The notes below the pieces were generated by a model. It searched no databases. It was not told the DNA's origin and saw only the letters and a list, made by a program, of their open reading frames with translations. Positions 8,740 to 15,189 of a stretch of 64,000 nucleotides of DNA are shown here, in pieces (within the stretch, counting starts at the first letter, position 1; each line of letters begins with the position of its first letter). The translations under genes and the position numbers were made by a program. The stretch comes from DATBVX01 sp963705495. Its GTDB lineage: Bacteria; Pseudomonadota; Gammaproteobacteria; Steroidobacterales; Steroidobacteraceae. The stretch covers positions 1 through 64,000 of the forward strand of contig CAVPJQ010000025.1 in assembly GCA_963705495.1 (NCBI GenBank). Reading direction: 5' to 3'.

Positions 8740-9456
8740 GTGGCAAAGTCGAAGCGCGTTCCGGCGCAGAATCGTCTGCTCGCAGCCCTGCCTGGCCCCG
8801 TTCGACGGCGTCTGCTTGCGCGTTGCGAGCAAGTCCCGCTCGTGAGTGGCGATGTGCTGTGCGAACCGGGCGAGCGCATTCGCCACGTTTTGTTCCCCAT
8901 CGACGGCTTCATCTCTCTTGTCAGTCCCACAGCCGGTGCCGCTGCGCTCGAACTGGGCATTGTCGGCAACGAAGGCATGCTGGGAACTTCCCTGATCCTC
9001 GGCGTGAAAGTTGTCCGACTCCGGGGATTGGTGCAGGGCGCGGGCCGGGCCTGGCGGGTGAAGGGTGCGACATTCGTGCGCGAGCTCGAACGCAGTCCGG
9101 CGTTACACCGAGTGATGAACCGATATCTGTACGTAACGCTGGTCCAGCTCGCACAGTCCGCAACGTGTACGCGCTTCCACACGATCGACGCACGGCTCGC
9201 CCGGTGGCTGCTGTTGACCCGGGATCGGGCGCACGCCGACAGCTTCGCCATCACACATCAATTTCTTGCCTACATGCTGGGTGTACGGCGCGCCAGCATC
9301 ACTCGAGCGGCGAGTTCATTGCGGCGACAAAAATACATCCGCTACAGGCGGGGCAACGTCCTCATTCTGAAGGGGCGCGGCCTCGAGGCGGTAGCGTGCA
9401 GCTGCTATGCGGCTGGCAAGGAAACGTACAGAACTTTGATGGGCCATAGACTGTGA
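8740..9456 (+). CDS. Crp/Fnr-family transcriptional regulator (paralogue 1)
   Basis: About 238 residues. The N-terminal cyclic-nucleotide-like sensor domain (CEPGERIRHVLFPIDGFISL) and a C-terminal winged helix (AYMLGVRRASITRAASSLRR, then YIRYRRGNVLIL) are clear. The sensor lacks the cysteines of Fnr and the full cAMP pocket, as is usual in this subfamily, so its signal is unknown. The start is uncertain: the GTG at 8740 suits the family, but an in-frame GTG at 8695 is also open and neither has a strong ribosome site. It precedes a close paralogue at 9652 on the same strand. Confidence 0.85.
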   Translation: MAKSKRVPAQNRLLAALPGPVRRRLLARCEQVPLVSGDVLCEPGERIRHVLFPIDGFISLVSPTAGAAALELGIVGNEGMLGTSLILGVKVVRLRGLVQGAGRAWRVKGATFVRELERSPALHRVMNRYLYVTLVQLAQSATCTRFHTIDARLARWLLLTRDRAHADSFAITHQFLAYMLGVRRASITRAASSLRRQKYIRYRRGNVLILKGRGLEAVACSCYAAGKETYRTLMGHRL

Positions 9457-9506
9457 CTGTCGATGGGCCGAGGATAGTCGCGGGGTCCGACCGGTTGTCA
9501 GCTTGT

Positions 9507-9520
9507 GTACGCTATCGTAC
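9507..9520. promoter_or_regulatory. Palindromic operator-like site A
   Basis: The dyad GTACG-CTAT-CGTAC lies between the two Crp/Fnr genes, inside the longer string TTGTGTACGCTATCGTACC. It shares the core TGTACGCT with sites at 9583 and near 10629. A binding site for one of the neighbouring regulators is the simplest reading. Confidence 0.4.
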
Positions 9521-9582
9521 CGACTGGGTGTCAACCGTTTTGGCGTGCTCACTCAACGATGGTTGTGTGCCGCAGCATCGCG

Positions 9583-9625
9583 TTATGTACGCTACGTACA
9601 TAAGGTTCAGGAGGTGGGTTATACT
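9583..9625 (+). promoter_or_regulatory. 21-bp perfect dyad plus -10 box before paralogue 2
   Basis: Bases 9583-9603 are a perfect inverted repeat with arms TTATGTACG / CGTACATAA and a CTA centre. A TATACT hexamer at 9620-9625 can serve as a -10 box; the matching -35 position falls inside the right arm of the dyad. An activator or repressor bound to the dyad would therefore touch RNA polymerase. Autoregulation by the Crp/Fnr proteins is likely but inferred. Confidence 0.5.
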
Positions 9626-9651
9626 TCCCTCGTATTAGCGCCTTAGTTGGC

Positions 9652-10386
9652 ATGGTGCCAGTCTCAATGACCGAGACTCATCATCCAGAACAAAATCACA
9701 TTCTGGCTGCACTTCCACCGGCCGAGCGCGAACGACTTTTCCCGCACCTGCAGCTCGTGCCGATGCCGCTCGGCAAGGTCCTGTACGAGTCCGGCCAACT
9801 CCTGCGCCACGTTTATTTCCCGACCGATTCCATTGTGTCGCTCCTGTACGTGATGGCAGACGGCGCGTCGGCGGAGATCTCAGTGATCGGCAATGACGGC
9901 GTCCTCGGGGTCTCCCTGTTCATGGGCGGTGAAACCACGCCGAGTCGCTCGATCGTGCAAAGTGCCGGTTCCGCTTACCGTCTCACGGGACGGCGGCTCA
10001 AGGCAGAGTTCAATCGTCATGGAGAGATGCTTCATCTTCTGCTGCGCTATACGCAAGCCCTGCTTACGCAGATGGCCCAGACCGCAGTCTGCAATCGGCA
10101 TCACCAGTTGGAGCAGCAGTTGTGCCGCTGGCTGCTGCTCTCTCTTGACCGCCTGTCTTCCAACCAATTGACCATGACCCAGGAACTCATCGCCAACATG
10201 CTCGGCGTGCGCCGTGAAGGCGTCACCGAAGCGGCGGGCAAGTTGCAGAAGCTCGGAGTGATCGAGTACAGCCGCGGGCATATCACAGTGCTGGACCGAG
10301 CCAAGCTGGAAGAGCTGTGTTGTGAGTGTTATGCCGTAGTTAAGAGAGAAACCGATCGCCTGTTGCCCCACCGCTCGGCCCATTGA
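9652..10386 (+). CDS. Crp/Fnr-family transcriptional regulator (paralogue 2)
   Basis: 244 residues from the ATG at 9652; the ATG at 9667 (MTETHHPEQNHILAALPPAE) is an equally good start. It aligns along its length with the regulator at 8740: sensor domain YESGQLLRHVYFPTDSIVSL, long dimer helix, and winged helix ANMLGVRREGVTEAAGKLQK. It has several cysteines (AVCNRHH, ELCCECYAV), some shared with paralogue 1. The pair probably arose by tandem duplication and now reads two signals or works in series. Its promoter region holds a perfect 21-bp palindrome. Confidence 0.87.
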   Translation: MVPVSMTETHHPEQNHILAALPPAERERLFPHLQLVPMPLGKVLYESGQLLRHVYFPTDSIVSLLYVMADGASAEISVIGNDGVLGVSLFMGGETTPSRSIVQSAGSAYRLTGRRLKAEFNRHGEMLHLLLRYTQALLTQMAQTAVCNRHHQLEQQLCRWLLLSLDRLSSNQLTMTQELIANMLGVRREGVTEAAGKLQKLGVIEYSRGHITVLDRAKLEELCCECYAVVKRETDRLLPHRSAH

Positions 10387-10704
10387 AACCGCGAACGACG
10401 ACTCGAACCTCGATGTGGGCCGAGGCACTACTGGAAAAATAAAAGGCAGCGACCGTCGCCTGAACTGCAACACCGTCGCCGTCCTGAGCGCAGGCGGCAG
10501 CTACACTTCATGCCCCGCTAATCGGCTCGAAATAATTTGCGTGTGCCGGCAATAGGCATAGCCGCTCATGGACGTCGGTGGTCGAGCGCAACACGACATA
10601 ACACATGCGGAACGAGCCGCGGGAGTCTGTGTACGCTGCCGCACAGACCAGTCCGGTTCCCGAAGCCAAAACTTCTATAAACGAATCGTGCTGCGGAACT
10701 CATC
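10387..10704. other. 318-bp intergenic stretch with operator-like site
   Basis: No gene was recognised. A dyad with arms GTCTGTG (10625-10631) and CACAGAC (10642-10648) surrounds a TACGCTGCCG centre, so it repeats the TGTACGCT core of the two sites upstream. TATAAA at 10676-10681 may be the -10 box of the small gene at 10705. No coding potential stands out in the left part. Confidence 0.4.
10625..10648. promoter_or_regulatory. Palindromic operator-like site C
   Basis: Seven-base arms GTCTGTG / CACAGAC are separated by ten bases; the sequence contains GTGTACGCTGCCGCAC. It lies about 60 bp before the small gene at 10705 and resembles sites A and B of the neighbouring Crp/Fnr genes, which suggests that those regulators control this gene. 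Confidence 0.4.
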
Positions 10705-10905
10705 ATGGCTAACAAAACTATCACGCGCCCAAGCTGGGACCGCTTGGCATCAGCGCGGCTCGGTTTGGATGGCTACCTTCAGGAAATGAACGACTGGCTG
10801 CTCGCAAAGGATGAGTTAGGCCGAACGACAAGCGCCGCCGCGGACAACGTGGCTGGAAAATTGGAAGCCACCATCGAATGTATCCGCGTTGAGATCTCGA
10901 GCTGA
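10705..10905 (+). CDS. Small protein of unknown function
   Basis: 66 residues, hydrophilic and probably helical (RLASARLGLDGYLQEMNDWL, then DNVAGKLEATIECIRVEISS). There is no signal peptide or membrane segment and I do not recognise a family. Its stop overlaps the ATG of the next gene by one base (TGATG), so the two are probably translated together. The operator-like dyad upstream links it to the Crp/Fnr regulators. Confidence 0.45.
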   Translation: MANKTITRPSWDRLASARLGLDGYLQEMNDWLLAKDELGRTTSAAADNVAGKLEATIECIRVEISS

Positions 10906-11264
10906 TGCTTGGCGGTCCCATGTCGCCGGCTCTCACACATACATACACGAGCGCGCTGCGAGACCAGCTGCAGCGCGCTGACCAGTGCCTCGGCAAGAGC
11001 CTCGCAGAGGACCACCAGAACCCCGGTTACAAAGCACGCCTGGAATTTGCAGCGTCGGTAGTGAAGGATGCACTGCGCCGAGTCGATGGCAGGTGCGATG
11101 CTAGGACAATTCTGACTTCACTCGATGGGATCTGGATCGGCGATCTGAATGCGGCGGCCGCACGGCACGTCGAAACAGCCAGGGTTCTGTGCCGCGCAAT
11201 AGTAAGAAAGGCGTGGCCACCTCTTCTTGATCTCGGGGCCTTCGAAATTCCAAGCCCGCAATGA
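10905..11264 (+). CDS. Small protein of unknown function, coupled to preceding gene
   Basis: 119 residues if the overlapping ATG at 10905 is used; an internal start at MSPALTHTYTSALRDQLQRA (10920) is possible. The sequence looks like a soluble helical protein with a basic end. I recognise no family. Its end overlaps by four bases the start of the recombinase remnant, so the right end of this gene may already be part of the rearranged material and its C-terminus may not be native. Confidence 0.4.
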   Translation: MLGGPMSPALTHTYTSALRDQLQRADQCLGKSLAEDHQNPGYKARLEFAASVVKDALRRVDGRCDARTILTSLDGIWIGDLNAAAARHVETARVLCRAIVRKAWPPLLDLGAFEIPSPQ

Positions 11265-11635
11265 CTCATCTCCTTGAAGAGGTCCGGTATTTTCGTAGCA
11301 AGTTCATCGAAGGCTCGTTTCTCAGCGTGTCGTTCCTCAAGCGCTCTCCGCCGGTCCATCAACTTGTCCGCAAAGTAGGTCCCGGCCGCGCCCCAGGGCG
11401 ACGCCGCTGGGCGAGCTGGCACGTGCAACACGGCACACCGCTTCACGCGCTTCAGGAGCTTGGCGGTTGGGAGAGCTCGGACATGGTGCGCCGGTATGCC
11501 CACTTCTCAGTGGAGCATTTGGCGCCCTATGCAGACCGGCTCTCGGCGCTTCGGGTAGTGGAGAATTCGGCCAATGGCACAAATTCGGCACAGCCCGAAA
11601 ATGGAAGCGGAGTTAGTGATGCTAACTCCAAGTAA
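11261..11635 (+). pseudogene. Tyrosine recombinase (integrase) C-terminal remnant
   Basis: The first 45 residues are unrelated sequence fused in frame. From about 11390 the reading WASWHVQHGTPLHALQELGG, then VRRYAHFSVEHLAPYADRLS matches the catalytic end of phage-type integrases: the tail of the H-x-x-R box, the G-G-W box and the nucleophile Tyr in RRYAH. The usual LRHT before WASW is replaced by RRR, so the box-II His and Arg are lost and at least 300 N-terminal residues are missing. It is inactive. The stop codon lies four bases before a copy of the tRNA-Arg 3' end, as expected for an integrase bordering an attachment site. Confidence 0.75.
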
Positions 11636-11638
11636 ATA

Positions 11639-11661
11639 TTGGCGCGCCCGGAGAGATTCGA
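11639..11661. repeat. Attachment-site copy of tRNA-Arg 3' end
   Basis: Twenty-three bases, TTGGCGCGCCCGGAGAG followed by ATTCGA, are identical to 13335-13357, which is the CCA end, acceptor arm and part of the T arm of the tRNA-Arg gene. Outside this block the two copies diverge except for AAT on the left side. A tRNA 3'-end duplication next to an integrase remnant is the classical footprint of integration by a tyrosine recombinase. Confidence 0.8.
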
Positions 11662-11720
11662 TCTACGGGTAGCGCCCTCCCCTCAATGGCTTACGCCGTG
11701 TCTGGGCACGCCGGGCACGT

Positions 11721-13331
11721 TTGGGCACTCATGGCGGGCACGCTGAGCACGCGGACACATCAACCCTACTGGTGTCGCGAGTCTGCTATGAGTCGGCTTT
11801 CGGCAAATGCGCCGACGTCCGGAGCGTAGAATCGCGCGATCGCACGAAGCGCATTTGGCCAGGCGCTGAAATCTTTCTGGACTTGGCCGAACTCGTAGAC
11901 GAGACGGCCTTCCGAACTGTCCATAGCGGCTCACTTGTCGGCGGGCCGGAATCTGCGCTTCCACGGACCCGGTCGCCCGAGGCTTACGATCTCTATATGA
12001 AGGCGCAGCTCACGGCAACAATTCTGAGCCCCCGTTTTCCGATTGAGCGATTCCGCGACTTCGAGAGCCTGCTGAGTCGCGCGATCGCGCTCGACCCGTC
12101 CTTTGCGTTGGCGTATGCAAGTCGCTCGACTTTCAGGGGGGTCATGTTTGCATGGAACTACGACGTGAGTGAGGAATGGGTGCGCCACATCCGCGACGAC
12201 GCGGATGCCGGGCTGCGCCTTGCTCCGCATGAGCCAATCGTGCTGGCGGCGGAAGCGCTGTACTGGAGTTGGATCGAGCGGGATTTGCCTCGTGCATTGG
12301 CAATCTTTGAATCCGCGGACATGGCGAGTCTCGCCGAGCCTATGCTCCTGTCCGGCAAATCGGCACTCCTACTTCGATTGCGCCGTGTGGACGAGGCGGT
12401 GAGGCTCAACGAGCGCCTGATCGCATCGGATCCGGGCAATCCATTCATTCGGCTCGTTTTCGCGGATAGCTTGGGTAGTGCACGCAGGCCGGCGGACGCG
12501 CTGCAGTTCCTCAACCGCGCGCTTGAGCGTTTTCCCGAGGATGGAACAATGCGGTTCTTCCGGGCGTTACTGATCTTTTATTGGACCAGCCGATCGGACG
12601 AGTGGCGCGCCGCGCTCGATCAGGCGAACGAGGCAATTGGTCCTGTGACGATGCTGGATCAGCACTTCGCGCTTCTTACGTTCGAGCATCGATATGCGGA
12701 CCTTCAGAAGCTGCTCGACGGAGTTTCCGCGACCTCCACACGTGTCATCGACTACGGGGGCAGCGGTGGTTTCTTCGGCGTCGGACAGCGCCCGATTGCC
12801 GAGTACCGCGGTTGGACGGCGCTCCTACTCAAGGATTCAGCGACTGCGGCCACGCAGGGCCGCGCCGTGCTCGAGTTCGTCGCGAACCAGAAAGAGACGA
12901 AGTGGAACGCGTGGTATCTGCAGTTGCTGAGCGCCGAAGGATGGGCGTTCCTTGGGCAGCAGCAGCGCGCCATTGCCGCGGCACACAAGACTCTTGCGCT
13001 GATGCCACCATCCCGCGACGCCGCGAGCTGGATGAGTGCCGCACAATGGGTAGCAGGAGTCTACGCATGGGCGGGTGCGCAAGGTGAAGCCGTCGCTCTA
13101 CTGGAAGAACTTGCCACCGTTCGGCCAGGTCTTGCGCCTGCCCGCATCACCCGCAATCCGATCTACGCCATCCCGCTGGCCCAGAACCCGCGCTATCAAG
13201 CGCTGACCAGACGCCTCGAGGAGCAGATGCGCCAATCAGAAGTGCGTTGCTCGGCCTACGTGCCGGGTCAGATGCGCGAGGTACTGCGTGGATTCGCGAA
13301 CGGCGACAGGATTGCTCCAGCCACCGATTGA
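11721..13331 (+). CDS. TPR protein, 5'-truncated member of the TolB-like/TPR family
   Basis: 536 residues as read from 11721, but the first 70 or so look like sequence not meant to be translated as a start. Real family similarity begins near RSPEAYDLYMKAQL, which in full-length members follows the TolB-like domain. The rest is a run of TPR-like helices (ALDPSFALAYASRSTFRGVM, RPADALQFLNRALERFPEDG). The winged-helix, membrane and TolB-like parts seen in the relative at 1499-3280 are absent. The truncation falls near the attachment-site copy at 11639, so the element probably cut this gene. It may be untranslated. Confidence 0.6.
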   Translation: MGTHGGHAEHADTSTLLVSRVCYESAFGKCADVRSVESRDRTKRIWPGAEIFLDLAELVDETAFRTVHSGSLVGGPESALPRTRSPEAYDLYMKAQLTATILSPRFPIERFRDFESLLSRAIALDPSFALAYASRSTFRGVMFAWNYDVSEEWVRHIRDDADAGLRLAPHEPIVLAAEALYWSWIERDLPRALAIFESADMASLAEPMLLSGKSALLLRLRRVDEAVRLNERLIASDPGNPFIRLVFADSLGSARRPADALQFLNRALERFPEDGTMRFFRALLIFYWTSRSDEWRAALDQANEAIGPVTMLDQHFALLTFEHRYADLQKLLDGVSATSTRVIDYGGSGGFFGVGQRPIAEYRGWTALLLKDSATAATQGRAVLEFVANQKETKWNAWYLQLLSAEGWAFLGQQQRAIAAAHKTLALMPPSRDAASWMSAAQWVAGVYAWAGAQGEAVALLEELATVRPGLAPARITRNPIYAIPLAQNPRYQALTRRLEEQMRQSEVRCSAYVPGQMREVLRGFANGDRIAPATD

Positions 13332-13334
13332 ATG

Positions 13335-13357
13335 TTGGCGCGCCCGGAGAGATTCGA
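13335..13357. repeat. Attachment site inside tRNA-Arg 3' end
   Basis: This is the native partner of the 23-bp direct repeat at 11639-11661. The 1.7 kb between the two copies holds only the truncated TPR gene. Confidence 0.75.
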
Positions 13358-13412
13358 ACTCCCGACCCCTTGGTTCGTAGCCAAGTACTCTATCCAACTG
13401 AGCTACGGGCGC
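13336..13412 (-). tRNA. trnR: tRNA-Arg (ACG)
   Basis: The minus strand folds as a complete tRNA: acceptor GCGCCCG pairs with CGGGCGC, the D arm has AGTTGGATAGAG, the anticodon stem CTTGG / CCAAG encloses CTACGAA with anticodon ACG, and the T arm contains GTTCGAATC. The discriminator is G and CCA is encoded. A34 would be edited to inosine in bacteria. Its 3' end is the target of the integration scar at 11639. Confidence 0.96.
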
Positions 13413-13559
13413 GCTGTTATGACGTTCGTGCGAGCGGAACCGAAACGGCTGTCGAAAAGCGAGAACAGTCAATCGGTTGTAGTCGCTCCGCCAGCCCTTG
13501 CGGGGGCGCGAATGGTACAGCAAGGCAGGTTTGGAGGTCTAGCAGGCGCTACAACGTGA

Positions 13560-14446
13560 TCAGTTTCCGGCGACTGCGGCGGGTGCGGGCGAGCTGGACG
13601 ACTGGAGCGCGGCTTCCATCCATGTCTTGATGCGCCTGGCGTCGGCGGTACGCGTGTACTTGCCGAAGGAATCGAGCAGCACGATCACGACGGCACGCCC
13701 TTCGATGATCGCCTTCAGCACCAGGCATCTGCCGGCCTCGGCGATGTAGCCGGTCTTTTGCACGATGATGTCCCAGGTCGGATTCGACACCAGGGAGTTC
13801 GTGTTGTGGAATTCGAGTGCTGTCCTGCCGATCTGCACCGTGTGCTCGTCGTCGGTCGAAAAATCCCGAATGATGGGATTCTGCGCGGCTGCAATGACCA
13901 GCTTGGCGAGATCCACCGGGCTCGCAACGTTGTAGCTCGAGAGTCCGCTCGGGTCGACGAAATGAGCGGTGTTCATGTGCAGCGCCGTCGCCTTGGCGTT
14001 CATCGCCCGCAGGAATGCGCGGCAAGCCACCGGGATAGGTGCGTCCCAGCGCATGCGCGGCACGATTCTCCGATGCCATCAGCGCCAGATGCAGCAGATC
14101 GCCGCGACTCAGCTTCGCGCCGACCGGCAGTCGTGAGTGGGCGCCCTTGCCGCTGCTGCGGTCCGCTTGCGTGATTCGACGATCTCATCGAGCGGCTGTT
14201 CGGCGTCGAGCACCACCAGGGCGGTCATCAGCTTGGTGATGGAAGCGATCGGCGTAGCGACGTTCGCCTGCCGCGCATAGAGCACGGACGAGGTCGTTTC
14301 ATCGAGTATCAGCACCGAGCCCGATTCAGAATCAGGTTTGCCCGAAAGAGCGTGCCATTCGGTATCGGTGGTTGCGGCGTGAGAAGCGAGCCAAAGCACG
14401 CCATCAGAAGCAGTGCCAGCACATCCCGTCCCTTCGTCCAGTTCAT
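13560..14446 (-). pseudogene. D-Ala-D-Ala endopeptidase/carboxypeptidase (PBP7-like), frameshifted
   Basis: Pieces in several frames assemble into one S11-family penicillin-binding enzyme of about 290 residues. A signal sequence starts at 14446 (MNWTKGRDVLALLLMACFGS). Then come SITKLMTA with the catalytic Ser and Lys, SENRAA (the S-x-N motif) and KTGY (the K-T-G motif), ending SSSSPAPAAVAGN. Frame changes lie near 14380, 14180 and 14020. All catalytic motifs are intact and conserved, so the protein is functional apart from the single-base breaks. It would trim peptidoglycan cross-links in the periplasm. Confidence 0.8.
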
Positions 14447-14864
14447 TGCTGCGATTTCGATTATGGAAAATGGAACGGGGTCGTAGATTAGCAGATCGGC
14501 CACGGCCGGAGGTAAAAGCGGTTGAACGGCGAAGGTTCGTTGTGTCCTGGCGGCCTCTACGAAGCGGCTACTCGCCTTGCAGTACTGATTCACAAATTCC
14601 TGATGACTCGGCAATCGCGCCACAGCCTGGCTGATGGTAGGCTCTAAGGGTGCTCAAGAACTGGCCCAGGTCCTTCTCTTTCATCGCGCGTGTGGCCTGA
14701 TGGTAGTGCTCGGGCATGATTCCCTGGCCGAACATGACCTGTGTCCACGAATCGACGCGGAATAACTCGCCGTCCGCCTGATAGGCGTGTGCGTTTTCCT
14801 TGAACAGCGCAATTCGTTGCGCGAGCGAGTCGGGCTGGTGCTCTTGCCGGAAGCGCTGCCTCAT
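14447..14864 (-). pseudogene. Flavin-dependent (tryptophan) halogenase, C-terminal fragment
   Basis: About 110 residues match the C-terminal end of the intact halogenase at 30331-31908: DSLAQRIALFKENAHAYQAD, LFRVDSWTQVMFGQGIMPEH, and after a frame change near 14640 AVARLPSHQEFVNQYCKASS. The FAD-binding N-terminal 400 residues are absent, so no activity is possible. Its right border is abrupt and abuts an unrelated fragment. The left border runs without a stop into the start of the D,D-peptidase. It is the relic of a second halogenase locus downstream of the GH3 gene. Confidence 0.75.
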
Positions 14865-15189
14865 TTAGCGCAAGTCCAACGCCCCAGACGAACATACCCC
14901 GACTTCCATTCTTGTAGCTGCCGCATCCCGAGGTAAGTTGCAGCATCGCATTGCCTTCGGTGATGCTGCCCTCACCTTCGCCCTGCGCCTGGCCGAGCAC
15001 CGATTGCGGACACGGCGGGTTTGTTCCCGGCAGGACTGTGTCGGGAAAGGCTTCATTGGCAACGAGAGCACCCTTGCTGTTGTTGACGATATTGGTCTGC
15101 CTCTTGACTAGCGCAAACCCAGAGCCTGAATTCCCAGAGCTGCCGACCTCGCTGCTAATTTGCCGTTTGCCGAGGTGACGTAATCCAAT
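14865..15189 (-). other. Orphan coding fragment after the GH3 gene
   Basis: One frame is open through this stretch and reads FALVKRQTNIVNNSKGALVA, then PGTNPPCPQSVLGQAQGEGE, then LQLTSGCGSYKNGSRGMFVW. Its composition is that of a real exported or structured protein, but there is no start codon at the right end and it fuses out of frame with the halogenase fragment. I do not recognise the family. It is probably the internal piece of a lost gene. Confidence 0.35.

Noticed and set aside
11639..13357. Active small integrative element between the two 23-bp att copies
   Set aside because: The interval holds only a truncated TPR gene; the integrase lies outside and lacks its catalytic His/Arg box and N-terminal domains. 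It can only be a scar.
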